A stretch of DNA of 64,000 bases. Origin: JALOOB01 sp040766655 (GTDB lineage: Bacteria; Chloroflexota; Anaerolineae; CG2-30-64-16). Under the pieces are notes generated by a model that did not search any database, was not told where the DNA came from, and saw only the letters and a list, made by a program, of their open reading frames with translations. The position numbers and the translations under genes were made by a program. The DNA lies in contig JAXGQB010000009.1 of assembly GCA_040766655.1 (NCBI GenBank), positions 124,001-188,000 on the forward strand. Direction: 5' to 3'. How positions within the stretch are numbered: position 1 is the first letter of the stretch; every line of letters starts with the position of its first letter. Shown piece by piece: positions 44,324 to 52,472 of the stretch.

Positions 44324-45663
44324 CCGAGCTCCCTGATGATCGTTCGGACCTGTTGCGCCGCGCACGTGAGGTGCTGGACGCCAACTGGCGCGGCAGCTTC
44401 AGCGTGCCCGCGCTGCGCCAATACCCGTACCAGTGGTCGTGGGATTCAGCCTTTATCGCGATAGGCTACGCACACTTCGATCAGCACCGGGCGGAGGAGG
44501 AGCTTCGCGCCCTCTTCGCGGCCCAATGGGCCGATGGCCGCGTGCCGCACATCGTATTTCACGAGGCGGATCCGGCCGCGCCCTACTTCCCCGGTCCGGC
44601 CTTCTGGCAGATCGAGCGCAGCCCGCATGCCCCGTCCACCCACTACACCACCGGCATCGTGCAGCCGCCGGTCCATGCGACCGCCGTGCTGCACATCCAT
44701 GACCACGCGGCCGACCCGCAGCGGGCGCTGGCGTATGTGGCGGAGATGTTCCCGAAGCTGTGCGCCTGGCACGACTTCCTCTACCGCGAACGGGACCCGC
44801 TCGACGAGGGACTGGTCTACATCGTGCACCCGTGGGAGTCGGGCCAGGACAACTCGCCGCTGTGGGACCCGGTCCTGGCGCGCATGGCGCTGCGCCCGGA
44901 GCAGATCCCGCCTTACCAGCGGGCCGACACCAGGGCGGTGGACCCGTCCGAGCGGCCCCTGAACGCGGACTACGACTGCTACATCTACCTGGTGGATTTC
45001 TTCCGCCAGCGCGGCTACGATGAAGGGCGGATCTACCGCGAGGGCTGTCCCTTCCTGGTGCAGGATGTCCTGTTCAATACGCTGCTGTGCCGCGCGGAGC
45101 AGGACATGGCGGAACTGGCCGAGCTGATCGGCGCAGATCCGGCGCCGTTCAGGGCGCGCGCCGCGCGCACCGCGGCCGCGATCGACGCGAAGCTGTGGGA
45201 CGAGGATCGCGGCTACTACGCAGACTACGATCTCGGGGCAGGCGCAGCCATCCCGGTGCCTGCCTTGGCGGGCTTTAGTCCCATGTTTGCCGGCGTCCCG
45301 GACGCCGAACGCGCGGCGCGCATGGTCGGCTACCTGGGCAGCGATGCCTTCTGGCTGGGGCCCGACCCGGCGGGCGGCTTCCCGGCGTCCAGCTACGACC
45401 GCTTCGCGCCCGGCTACTCGCCGCGACGCTACTGGCGCGGCCCTGTGTGGATACACATGAACTGGCTGATGATGCACGGCCTCAGCGCGTACGGCTACGC
45501 CGAACAGGCCGGCCGGCTGCGGTCGGCCATCATCGACCTGCCCCGCGTGGGCGACTTCCGCGAGTACTTCAACCCCGAGACGGGGACGGGCCACGGCGCC
45601 GAGGTCTTCTCATGGACCGCCGCGCTGCTGATCGACGTCCTGAGCAGCGACCAGGTCACATGA
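44320..45663 (+). CDS. GH63 mannosylglycerate/glucosylglycerate hydrolase-like glycosidase
   Basis: 447 residues from GTG 44320, which overlaps the GT4 stop (GTGA). The (alpha/alpha)6-barrel protein has the features I recognise from bacterial mannosylglycerate hydrolases (Thermus/Rubrobacter MgH, GH63): YQWSWDSAFIAIG, HPWESGQDNSPLWD with candidate acid Asp177, GPVWIHMNWLM, and near the end GHGAEVFSWTAA with candidate base Glu428. Such enzymes hydrolyse mannosyl- or glucosyl-glycerate to sugar plus glycerate. It lies between an MggS-like GT4 and a glucosylglycerate-phosphorylase-like gene, which supports a compatible-solute substrate. Trehalase-like activity cannot be excluded. Confidence 0.85.
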   Translation: MTELPDDRSDLLRRAREVLDANWRGSFSVPALRQYPYQWSWDSAFIAIGYAHFDQHRAEEELRALFAAQWADGRVPHIVFHEADPAAPYFPGPAFWQIERSPHAPSTHYTTGIVQPPVHATAVLHIHDHAADPQRALAYVAEMFPKLCAWHDFLYRERDPLDEGLVYIVHPWESGQDNSPLWDPVLARMALRPEQIPPYQRADTRAVDPSERPLNADYDCYIYLVDFFRQRGYDEGRIYREGCPFLVQDVLFNTLLCRAEQDMAELAELIGADPAPFRARAARTAAAIDAKLWDEDRGYYADYDLGAGAAIPVPALAGFSPMFAGVPDAERAARMVGYLGSDAFWLGPDPAGGFPASSYDRFAPGYSPRRYWRGPVWIHMNWLMMHGLSAYGYAEQAGRLRSAIIDLPRVGDFREYFNPETGTGHGAEVFSWTAALLIDVLSSDQVT

Positions 45664-45688
45664 GAGTACAAATCCAGCGAGCAGACAG

Positions 45689-47512
45689 ATGAATGATCCC
45701 AACACCCGAATGATCCGGCTGCTGTCCGCCATCTACGATGCCGGGGATGCAGCCCAGGCATGGCAGGCCCTGGCCGCTCGGCTGGAAGCCTTTCGCGCGG
45801 ACCATCCGCACCTGGCCGGGCCCTCGACGCTGCCTGCCACGGACCGGCTCACCGAACGCGACGCGATCGTGATCACCTATGGAGACCAGATCTCCGAGCC
45901 CTTAAGGCCGCCGCTCCGGACGCTGGCCGCGTTCCTGGACCGCCATCTGCAGGGAACGATCAGCGGGGTCCACATCCTGCCCTGCTTCCCATACTCCTCC
46001 GACGATGGCTTCTCGGTCATCGACTACGGGCAGGTCGATCCGGCCCTGGGGGATTGGGACGACGTGCGCGCTTTGGGCGAACACTATCGCCTGATGTTCG
46101 ATTTCGTCGCCAATCACGTATCGCAGCATAGCACGTGGTTCCAGGGCTTTCTCAAGGGCGAGGCGCCCTACCGGGACTACTTCATCACCGTCGATCCCGG
46201 CGCCGATCTCTCGCAGGTGGTGCGGCCGCGCGCGCTGCCCCTGTTGACGCCGGTCGAGACGCCCGAGGGCCTCCGCCACGTGTGGACGACCTTCAGCACG
46301 GACCAGATCGACCTCAACTACGCCAACCCGCAGGTGCTCCTCGAGATGACCGACGTGCTGCTGCATTACGTCGCGCACGACGCAGAGATCATCCGCCTGG
46401 ACGCGATCGCCTATCTCTGGAAGACGATCGGCACGTCATGCATCCACCTGCCCCAGGCGCACGCAGTCGTCAAGCTGTGGCGGGCCGTGCTCGATGCGGT
46501 TGCGCCGGGCGTCCTCCTGATCACCGAGACGAACGTGCCGCACGCGGACAACATCAGCTACTTCGGCGAGCCCCTCCCCGAGACGGGCAGCACCGACGAG
46601 GCGCAGCTGGTCTACAACTTCTCGCTCGCGCCGCTGACACTGCACGCGCTGAAGGAAGGGGACGCATCTCACCTTTCCCGGTGGGCCGCGACGCTCAAGC
46701 CGCCCTCGAAGGCGGCCACCTTCTTCAACTTCATCGCATCGCACGACGGCATCGGCGTGCTGCCTGCGCGCGGCATCCTGGACGAGGCGGAGGTGCAAGG
46801 GCTGGTGGACCGCACCCTGGCGCACGGCGGCCAGGTGTCCTACAAGGCCAACCCGGATGGCTCGGCCAGCGTCTACGAGCTGAACATCACGCTCTATGAC
46901 TTCCTCAACGACCCGGCCGCGCCCCAGATCGAGACCGACGTGAGGCGCTTCCTCGCGTCGCAGGCCATCCTGCTCGCGCTGGCCGGCGTCCCGGGCATCT
47001 ACGTGCACAGCCTCTTCGGCTCGCGCAACTGCCACCGCTGCTACGCCGAAACCGGCCGGGCGCGCTCCCTCAACCGCGAGAAGTTTGACTTTGCCGGGCT
47101 GGAGGCGTTGCTGGCCGATCCGCACGGGCACGCAGGCCGCGTGTTCGACGGCTACCGCACCCTGCTGCGCGTGCGACAGGGGGAGCGGGCGTTCCATCCC
47201 CTGGGCGGCCAGAAGGTGCTCGACCTGGGACCGGCGATCATGGCGGTGCTGCGGCTCCCGCCGGGAGAACGCGGGCCGGCGGGCGGGCCGGCGGGCGGGC
47301 GGGCGGGCGGGCCGGTGGGCCGGCCGGTGCTCTGCCTGGTGAACGTCGCGCCCGATGCCCGGACGGTGCGTCTCGACGGCAGCGTCCTGGCGGCCCTCCC
47401 GGGCGAAACGCTCGTCGACCTGGTCGGAGGCGGCACCTATCCCAAGGGGGACGGCGCGATGGAGATCACATTGTCGGGCTACCAGGTCATGTGGCTGGCG
47501 CCTTCCGAGTAA
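45689..47512 (+). CDS. GH13_18 sucrose-phosphorylase-family enzyme, probably glucosylglycerate phosphorylase
   Basis: 607 residues from ATG 45689, 25 bases after the GH63 stop. A (beta/alpha)8 GH13 core is complete: nucleophile Asp238 in IIRLDAIAYLW, acid/base Glu280 in LLITETNVP, and transition-state Asp353 in IASHDGIGVLP. The DGFSVIDY and FDFVANHVSQHS motifs match GH13 subfamily 18. The wording around the nucleophile and the SHDGIG loop is closer to the YcjM/glucosylglycerate-phosphorylase branch than to sucrose phosphorylase, as I recall those families. The expected reaction is phosphorolysis to glucose 1-phosphate plus glycerate. A Gly/Pro/Ala-rich run near residues 528-547 comes from a G+C-only repeat. 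Confidence 0.85.
   Translation: MNDPNTRMIRLLSAIYDAGDAAQAWQALAARLEAFRADHPHLAGPSTLPATDRLTERDAIVITYGDQISEPLRPPLRTLAAFLDRHLQGTISGVHILPCFPYSSDDGFSVIDYGQVDPALGDWDDVRALGEHYRLMFDFVANHVSQHSTWFQGFLKGEAPYRDYFITVDPGADLSQVVRPRALPLLTPVETPEGLRHVWTTFSTDQIDLNYANPQVLLEMTDVLLHYVAHDAEIIRLDAIAYLWKTIGTSCIHLPQAHAVVKLWRAVLDAVAPGVLLITETNVPHADNISYFGEPLPETGSTDEAQLVYNFSLAPLTLHALKEGDASHLSRWAATLKPPSKAATFFNFIASHDGIGVLPARGILDEAEVQGLVDRTLAHGGQVSYKANPDGSASVYELNITLYDFLNDPAAPQIETDVRRFLASQAILLALAGVPGIYVHSLFGSRNCHRCYAETGRARSLNREKFDFAGLEALLADPHGHAGRVFDGYRTLLRVRQGERAFHPLGGQKVLDLGPAIMAVLRLPPGERGPAGGPAGGRAGGPVGRPVLCLVNVAPDARTVRLDGSVLAALPGETLVDLVGGGTYPKGDGAMEITLSGYQVMWLAPSE
47271..47328 (+). repeat. G+C-only (GGGC)n-type repeat inside the GH13_18 gene
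   Basis: Nearly pure GGGCGGGC/GGGCCGGC units encode the Gly/Pro/Ala run of the phosphorylase-like protein. The run is imperfect and in frame. It is a likely site for polymerase slippage or assembly error. Confidence 0.65.
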
Positions 47513-47525
47513 GCGCGGCGCGTGA

Positions 47526-47554
47526 TTGACAGTGTGCTCCCGGCACACTACAAT
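47526..47554 (+). promoter_or_regulatory. Promoter with operator-like inverted repeat for the aldose-epimerase gene
   Basis: TTGACA (47526-47531) and TACAAT (47549-47554), spacer 17. The spacer is filled by an inverted repeat, AGTGTGC (47531-47537) and GCACACT (47543-47549), placed so that a bound protein would block polymerase. Confidence 0.7.
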
Positions 47555-47597
47555 CGGGTCCAGAAGAACCGACCAAAGACGTGCAAAGGACGGCCGT

Positions 47598-48458
47598 ATG
47601 GACCAAACCACACCACCCTGCTTCACCCTTGCTCCGGGCGAGGGCGACCTGCCCAAGATTACGCTCGTTGCCCCCGACGGCTCACAGGCCGAGATCTATC
47701 TGCACGGCGCCCACGTCGCATCGTGGGCGCCCGCCAACGACGCCGAGCGCCTTTTCATGAGCGAGGCGTCCGCGTTCAGCGCGGGTGCACCGATCCGCGG
47801 CGGCATTCCGTTGGTGTTCCCGCAGTTCGGCGCGAACGGACCGCTGCCCAACCACGGGTTTGCGCGCATCCTGCCGTGGGAGTTCCTTGGTGCGCAGGTG
47901 GCCGGCAACACCGCCACCGCCATCTTCCACCTCGTCGACTCACCTGAGACGCGGGCGCTGTGGGACCACGCGTTTGCGGCTGAGCTGTCCGTCGCGGTGG
48001 GGGGCAATGGGTTGAGCGTCACGCTCGAGATCGACAACACGGGCCACGAGCCGTTCAGCTTCACGACCGCGCTGCACACGTATCTCCGAGTGGCCGATCT
48101 GGCTGAAACCTACGTCCAGGGGTTGGGCGATCGAACGTATCGCGACCTTCCCGCGGGCGGGATCGAGGCGGTGCAGGCCGAGCCGCTGCTGCGATTCGAG
48201 GGCGAGTTGGGCCGGCTCTACCTCGGTGCTCCGGCCGAGCTGCAGCTATTCGACGGCGAGCGCACGGTCCTCATCCGGCACGCGGGCTTCACCGACACGG
48301 TCGTATGGAACCCCGGCGCGCAGAAGTCGCTGACGTTCCCGGACCTCAAGCCGGACGATTACCTGCACTACGTCTGTGTGGAGGGTGCAACCGTCGGCAC
48401 GCCGGTGGTGCTGGCGCCCGGCGAGCGCTGGCTGGGCAGCCAATCGCTGTTGGTCTGA
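47598..48458 (+). CDS. D-hexose-6-phosphate mutarotase / aldose 1-epimerase-like protein
   Basis: 286 residues from ATG 47598, with AAAGGA ten bases upstream; an in-frame TTG at 47526 would read through the promoter. The galactose-mutarotase-like beta-sandwich shows GAPIRGGIPLVFPQFG, the NHGFAR motif with the catalytic-region His, HTYLRV, and VVWNPG near the end, as in YeaD. Expected role is interconversion of hexose-6-phosphate anomers in the cytoplasm. It follows the phosphorylase, whose product glucose 1-phosphate leads to glucose 6-phosphate, but has its own promoter and terminator and so is separately controlled. Confidence 0.92.
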   Translation: MDQTTPPCFTLAPGEGDLPKITLVAPDGSQAEIYLHGAHVASWAPANDAERLFMSEASAFSAGAPIRGGIPLVFPQFGANGPLPNHGFARILPWEFLGAQVAGNTATAIFHLVDSPETRALWDHAFAAELSVAVGGNGLSVTLEIDNTGHEPFSFTTALHTYLRVADLAETYVQGLGDRTYRDLPAGGIEAVQAEPLLRFEGELGRLYLGAPAELQLFDGERTVLIRHAGFTDTVVWNPGAQKSLTFPDLKPDDYLHYVCVEGATVGTPVVLAPGERWLGSQSLLV

Positions 48459-48480
48459 GCCTCCACCACCGCGCAATCAC

Positions 48481-48518
48481 GGGCCCGTGGCGGCTGAGAG
48501 CTGCCACGGGCCCTTTTT
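48481..48518 (+). terminator. Intrinsic terminator after the aldose-epimerase gene
   Basis: An 11-bp perfect stem (48481-48491 with 48503-48513), 11-base loop, then TTTTT. This is the best intrinsic terminator in the window and closes the sugar locus. Confidence 0.88.
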
Positions 48519-48588
48519 CTGCTCACGGCCTTATCCCTCGCGCGGGGCCGGGTTGAGCAGGCGCTCGAGATCCACGCCCACCCCAACG

Positions 48589-49896
48589 TCAGCGGCGCAG
48601 GCCCTCCATCATCTCCAGGTATTGTGTCTTGGTCAGCAACGGCCGGAAACTGGCGCTGATCTCCTGCGCGGCGGCTGCGCCGTCGGCCAGCAGGTCGATC
48701 GCGGTCATGGCCATCAGCTTGGCCGGCGCCACGGCCGAAGCCTCGTAGTCCAGCACCTTGAAGTCCGCTGCGTGCAGCGCGCCCTGCGCGCCGCCGACGA
48801 ACGGGTGGAGCACCGGCATCAGGTGCGACAGGTCGCCCACGTCGAGCGATCCGCCCAGGAAGGGCGCCTCGAGCACGCCCCGCTCGCCGAGGAGCGCGCG
48901 ACCGTTGGCCTCCGCCAGGCGGGTGAGGTTCTCGTCCTGGTAGATGGGCAGGTAGCCGGGCACGTTCTGGATGATCGTCTCCGCGCCCACTGCGTCGCCG
49001 CCGCCCCGAAACGCGCGGTCCACCTTCTTGGAGGCGTCCAGGATGGCATCGACGGTCCGGCCACGCACGAAGGTCTCGATGCGCACGTCCGCAGGGACCA
49101 CGTTGACCACGTCGCCGCCCTTCGTGATGATCGGGTGCACCCGGATCGCATCCTGGTCGCGGAAGGTCTCGCGCTGCGCGTGGACGGCGAGGATGCCGAG
49201 ACACGCCGCGTTGAGCGCGTTGATGCCGTCCTGCGGCGATGCGCCCGCGTGGGATGCGCGGCCGACGTAGCGCACGAACTTCGCCAGGAAGCCGTTCGCC
49301 TGGCCGCTGAAGTAGAAGCCCGGCTCCGGCGAGTTCGCGGCCGAGTGCACCATCATCGCCATCGCGATGTCGTCGAAGTAGCCCAGCTTGACGAGCTCCT
49401 GCTTGCCGCTGAGGTACGTCACCTTCCCCTCGTTCGCCAGGCCCAGCCGGTACTCGATCTCGAGGAACTCCTCCGCGGGCGCGCCGAGGAAGTGGATGCG
49501 GCCGGCCAGGGACGGCGCGACGCCGGAGCCCGCCAGCCCGATCGCGGCGCCGAGCATGCTGGCCACCTGGATGTGGTGGCCGCACTGGTGGGCTGCGCCG
49601 GTCTCCGGGTCGCACACCTCCGCGTCCCGGCCCGTCACGGAGTCCAGCTCGCCCATGATGCAGATGGCCGGGCCCGGCTGCCCGCCCGCCAGCACCCCGT
49701 CCACCCCGGTGATGGCAAGCCCCTCGCGCACCGGCAGGCCGAGGCCGGCCAGGGTGTCGCGCACCAGGGCTGCGGTCTTAACCTCCTTGTAGCCCAGCTC
49801 GGGGTGTCCGCGCATCGTGTGCGCGATGCCGATGATGTCGTCGCGTCGCCGGTCGATCTCGGCGCAGACAGCCTGCTTCAGCTCGTCGCGGTTCAT
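48589..49896 (-). CDS. M20-family amidohydrolase (AbgB/p-aminobenzoyl-glutamate-hydrolase-like)
   Basis: 435 residues from ATG 49896, with AGGAG eight bases upstream. The M20 di-metal fold shows MRGHPELGYKE at the N-terminus, a QCGHH metal motif near residue 104, GAPAEE with the catalytic Glu, and SHAGASPQDGINALNA in the lid domain. The GELDSVTGRD and GYFDDIAMAMMVHSA wording matches the AbgB/amidohydrolase branch rather than the carboxypeptidases. It should cleave an amide bond of an acyl-amino acid in the cytoplasm; the substrate is unknown. It is convergent with the aldose-epimerase gene and divergent from the first toxin-antitoxin module. Confidence 0.9.
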   Translation of the reverse strand: MNRDELKQAVCAEIDRRRDDIIGIAHTMRGHPELGYKEVKTAALVRDTLAGLGLPVREGLAITGVDGVLAGGQPGPAICIMGELDSVTGRDAEVCDPETGAAHQCGHHIQVASMLGAAIGLAGSGVAPSLAGRIHFLGAPAEEFLEIEYRLGLANEGKVTYLSGKQELVKLGYFDDIAMAMMVHSAANSPEPGFYFSGQANGFLAKFVRYVGRASHAGASPQDGINALNAACLGILAVHAQRETFRDQDAIRVHPIITKGGDVVNVVPADVRIETFVRGRTVDAILDASKKVDRAFRGGGDAVGAETIIQNVPGYLPIYQDENLTRLAEANGRALLGERGVLEAPFLGGSLDVGDLSHLMPVLHPFVGGAQGALHAADFKVLDYEASAVAPAKLMAMTAIDLLADGAAAAQEISASFRPLLTKTQYLEMMEGLRR

Positions 49897-49996
49897 GAGG
49901 TCGCTCCTTCGGTAAAGATCTCCGTGTGGCAACCATCATGGTAATCGTAAACCCGCCGCGCTCCAAGGCAGATACTCGCGCACAGCGTTAGACCCG

Positions 49997-50025
49997 TTGA
50001 CACGCGCGGCCGGCAGTACTACAAT
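49997..50025 (+). promoter_or_regulatory. Promoter of toxin-antitoxin module 1
   Basis: TTGACA (49997-50002) and TACAAT (50020-50025), spacer 17. The last T of the -10 is the first base of the operator. Confidence 0.8.
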
Positions 50026-50047
50026 GTGACCACATGAGGTGGTCACA
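50025..50047. promoter_or_regulatory. Operator of toxin-antitoxin module 1
   Basis: A perfect 9-bp inverted repeat, TGTGACCAC (50025-50033) and GTGGTCACA (50039-50047), with a 5-base centre. It overlaps the -10 and initiation region, as expected for antitoxin autoregulation, and is nearly identical to the site at 52107. Confidence 0.8.
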
Positions 50048-50064
50048 AAGAAACGAGGTGTATC

Positions 50065-50334
50065 ATGCCGGAAATTGGCATTCGCGAACTGAAGAGCCAG
50101 GCATCTGAAATAGTGCGTGCGGTGCGCGAGGAGCGCGCAGAATACGTGATTACGCTGCGCGGCCGGCCAGTGGCGATGATCGTGCCATTCGAGGAAACAC
50201 CCGGACCCCGCAAACTGACGGATGAGGAATTCTGGGCGGAGATGGATGCCCTGATCCAGGAGATGGAAGAGGCAACACCTCCCGGAGCCAAAAGCCCGTT
50301 GCAGCAGCTCTTCGAAGATCGCGAGGCGTCATGA
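50065..50334 (+). CDS. Phd/YefM-family antitoxin, module 1
   Basis: 89 residues. The N-terminal DNA-binding fold shows the family pattern IGIRELKSQASEIVRAV and YVITLRGRPVAMIVP. The C-terminal part is acidic and would wrap the toxin (EEFWAEMDALIQEMEEATPPGAKSPLQQLFED). The stop overlaps the toxin start by 4 bases. It is a close paralogue of the antitoxin at 52152, with nearly the same last 15 residues. It is expected to repress its own promoter through the inverted repeat at 50025-50047. Confidence 0.92.
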   Translation: MPEIGIRELKSQASEIVRAVREERAEYVITLRGRPVAMIVPFEETPGPRKLTDEEFWAEMDALIQEMEEATPPGAKSPLQQLFEDREAS

Positions 50335-50777
50335 TTCCGAAGAGTGTGGTGGTGGATGCCAGTGTGCTGATCGCGTCCGTGACGGCGAGAGAAGCAGGTC
50401 ATCTCCTGGCCAGACGGTTCGTGGGCGCCTGCACAGCGCTCGGCCTGTCGATCTTCGTGCCTGTCATTGCCCTGGCCGAATTCAGCGGGGGCCTCAGCCG
50501 TACCGGGCGCTCTGCCGAGCAGATCAAAGCCTTTCTGGCGATCTATCGCAGCCAGGCTGAGTTTACCGTGGTTCCCATCGGGATTGAACTTGGCGACGAG
50601 GCGGTTTCGATCGCCACCGTGCAGCGCGTCAAGGGCTGCGATGCCATCTATCTGGCACTCGCCCGCGATCTCACACTCCCCCTCGTCACCCTTGACAGGG
50701 AGCAGCAGGGCCGCGCGCCCGCGGACGTGGCGGCGCTCACGCCCGAACAGGCCTTGGCGGAGTGGTGGCCTTCCTGA
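50331..50777 (+). CDS. PIN-domain ribonuclease toxin (VapC family), module 1
   Basis: 148 residues, starting in the ATGA overlap with the antitoxin. PIN-domain acids are in place: Asp9 in VVVDASVLIA, Glu in VIALAEFSG, Asp in KGCDAIYLALA and Asp in PLVTLDREQ, enough for a metal-dependent ribonuclease. The toxin probably cleaves an RNA when the antitoxin is lost. It is paralogous to the toxin at 52469. Confidence 0.92.
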   Translation: MIPKSVVVDASVLIASVTAREAGHLLARRFVGACTALGLSIFVPVIALAEFSGGLSRTGRSAEQIKAFLAIYRSQAEFTVVPIGIELGDEAVSIATVQRVKGCDAIYLALARDLTLPLVTLDREQQGRAPADVAALTPEQALAEWWPS

Positions 50778-50799
50778 ACCGCCATCGCCTGGTTACCCC

Positions 50800-52035
50800 A
50801 TGCCCATCAACGGAACCCGTCTCAACGACCGGATCGCGCGGCTCGCCGAGTTCGGCCAGACACCCGACGGCGGGGTCACGCGACCCACCTTCACCCCCGC
50901 GTACCTGCAGGCCGCGCAGGCCGTGGCCGACTGGATGTCGGAAGCGGGTTTAGCGGTCCGCCGCGATGCGGTGGGCAATCTGATCGGGCGCCGGGAAGGA
51001 GACCCGGCCGGGCTGCCCGCGGTCGCGCTGGGCTCGCACATCGACACGGTGCTCGGCGGCGGCCGATACGACGGCGCGCTGGGCGTGCTGAGCGCGCTCG
51101 AGGTCGCGCAGGCGCTGCACGAGGACGGCGTATCGCTCCGGCATCCCCTGGAGGTCATCTCGTTCATCGAGGAAGAGGGCACGCGCTGGGCGACCGGCAT
51201 GCTGGGCAGCCGCTTCATGGTCGGCCATATCTCGGAGGAGTTCGTGCGCGAACGGGCCGACCGCCAGGGCGTGACCATCAGGGAGGCGCTGGCCGGCGCA
51301 GGGCTGGATCCGGCCCGATTCCGTGAGGCGGCGCGCACGTCGGACGAGTTTCACGCGTACGTGGAGCTGCACATCGAGCAGAGCACGGTGCTGGAGAGCC
51401 TGGGGCTGCCGGTGGGCGCGGTGACGGGCATCGCCGGCCCCCTGTTCCTGGCGCTGCGTCTGCACGGCCGCGCGGATCATGCGGGCGCCACCCCCATGCA
51501 TCTGCGTCGAGATGCGCTGGTCGCGGCCAGCCAAATCGTGCTGGTCGCGCAGGAGGCGGCTGCGACTGCCTCCTCGACCGCGGTGGCCACGGTCGGCCGG
51601 CTGGAGGTGAGCCCCGGCGCCATCAACGTCATTCCGGGCGAAGTCTTCATGACCTTCGACCTGCGGGACATCGTCGAGGCACAGCGCGACCGCCTGGAAC
51701 ACACCGTGCGCGCCGCCAGCGAGCGGATCGCGACCGCGGCTGGGCTCCGCTACGAGCTGGAGGAGCTCACGCGGCACGTGCCCGTGCCGTTGCCGGAGCA
51801 TATGGTCGACACGGTGAGCCGCTCCATCGAGGCGGCGGGGTTGCCCGTCCACCGGCTGCCCAGCGGCGCGGGCCACGACGCGCAGATCATGGCCGAGGTC
51901 ACCGACACCGCGATGATCTTCGTGCGCAGCCGGGAGGGCATCAGCCACAACCCACGCGAGTACAGCTCGCCGGAGGACATCGTCGCGGGCGCGGAGGTGC
52001 TGTACCACACGGTGGTCGCGCTGGATCGCTTGTGA
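50800..52035 (+). CDS. M20 hydantoinase/carbamoylase-family amidase (N-carbamoyl-L-amino-acid hydrolase or allantoate amidohydrolase)
   Basis: 411 residues from ATG 50800, 22 bases after the toxin stop. Metal ligands are visible in ALGSHIDTV, GGGRYDGALGV, SFIEEEGTRW and ELHIEQ, with GRADHAGATPM in the dimerisation domain and GAGHDAQIMA near the end; all fit the HyuC/AllC group. The reaction would be hydrolysis of an N-carbamoyl amino acid or allantoate to release ammonia, CO2 and an amino acid. It lies between two paralogous toxin-antitoxin modules, which may have been duplicated around it. Specificity within the group is not resolved. Confidence 0.92.
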   Translation: MPINGTRLNDRIARLAEFGQTPDGGVTRPTFTPAYLQAAQAVADWMSEAGLAVRRDAVGNLIGRREGDPAGLPAVALGSHIDTVLGGGRYDGALGVLSALEVAQALHEDGVSLRHPLEVISFIEEEGTRWATGMLGSRFMVGHISEEFVRERADRQGVTIREALAGAGLDPARFREAARTSDEFHAYVELHIEQSTVLESLGLPVGAVTGIAGPLFLALRLHGRADHAGATPMHLRRDALVAASQIVLVAQEAAATASSTAVATVGRLEVSPGAINVIPGEVFMTFDLRDIVEAQRDRLEHTVRAASERIATAAGLRYELEELTRHVPVPLPEHMVDTVSRSIEAAGLPVHRLPSGAGHDAQIMAEVTDTAMIFVRSREGISHNPREYSSPEDIVAGAEVLYHTVVALDRL

Positions 52036-52078
52036 ACATGAAGGGGCGCGCTGCGGGGACTTAAATCCGCGTGGCCAG

Positions 52079-52107
52079 TTGACGCGCGTGCCGAGCAGTG
52101 CTAAAAT
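52079..52107 (+). promoter_or_regulatory. Promoter of toxin-antitoxin module 2
   Basis: TTGACG (52079-52084) and TAAAAT (52102-52107), spacer 17, with the operator starting at the last T of the -10, exactly as in module 1. Confidence 0.8.
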
Positions 52108-52129
52108 GTAGCCACATGAAGTGGCCACA
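52107..52129. promoter_or_regulatory. Operator of toxin-antitoxin module 2
   Basis: TGTAGCCAC (52107-52115) and GTGGCCACA (52121-52129) form a 9-5-9 inverted repeat with one mismatch. Consensus with module 1 is TGTRRCCAC / GTGGYCACA, so cross-regulation by the two antitoxins is possible. Confidence 0.75.
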
Positions 52130-52151
52130 TGATCTGGTCGCCGGAGGGTAG

Positions 52152-52472
52152 ATGATGGTAGAGACCAAAAACGCTTACGGCGAGCCGCAGACCCGTCGCC
52201 GCGCCCGCGGCATCGGGATCCGGGAGCTGAAGAACCAGGCATCTGAGATCGTACGCGCAGTGTGCGAGGGGCACGCGGAGTACGTCATCACCCATCGCGG
52301 CCGTCCCGTTGCGATGATCGTGCCGTTCCACGAGCACGCTGCAGAAGAGGAGCCGACACCCGAGGCGTGGTGGGCCAGGATCGAGGCCATCGGGCGCCAG
52401 ATGGAAGAAGAGACGCCTGCCGGTGCAAAAAGCGCGCTGCAGCAACTGTTCGAAGATCGCGAGGCCTCATGA
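52152..52472 (+). CDS. Phd/YefM-family antitoxin, module 2
   Basis: 106 residues from ATG 52152. The next codon is also ATG (52155) and is better spaced from GGAGGG, so translation may start there. After a 20-residue N-terminal extension absent from module 1, the protein follows its paralogue closely: GIRELKNQASEIVRAV, YVITHRGRPVAMIVP, and a C-terminal GAKSALQQLFEDREAS differing by one residue. The stop overlaps the toxin start. It should bind the operator at 52107-52129. Confidence 0.92.
   Translation: MMVETKNAYGEPQTRRRARGIGIRELKNQASEIVRAVCEGHAEYVITHRGRPVAMIVPFHEHAAEEEPTPEAWWARIEAIGRQMEEETPAGAKSALQQLFEDREAS

Noticed and set aside
49938..49966. Minus-strand promoter for the M20 amidohydrolase (TTGGAG, 17 bases, TACCAT)
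   Set aside because: Only half of the -35 bases match, so I did not list it; it stays possible.
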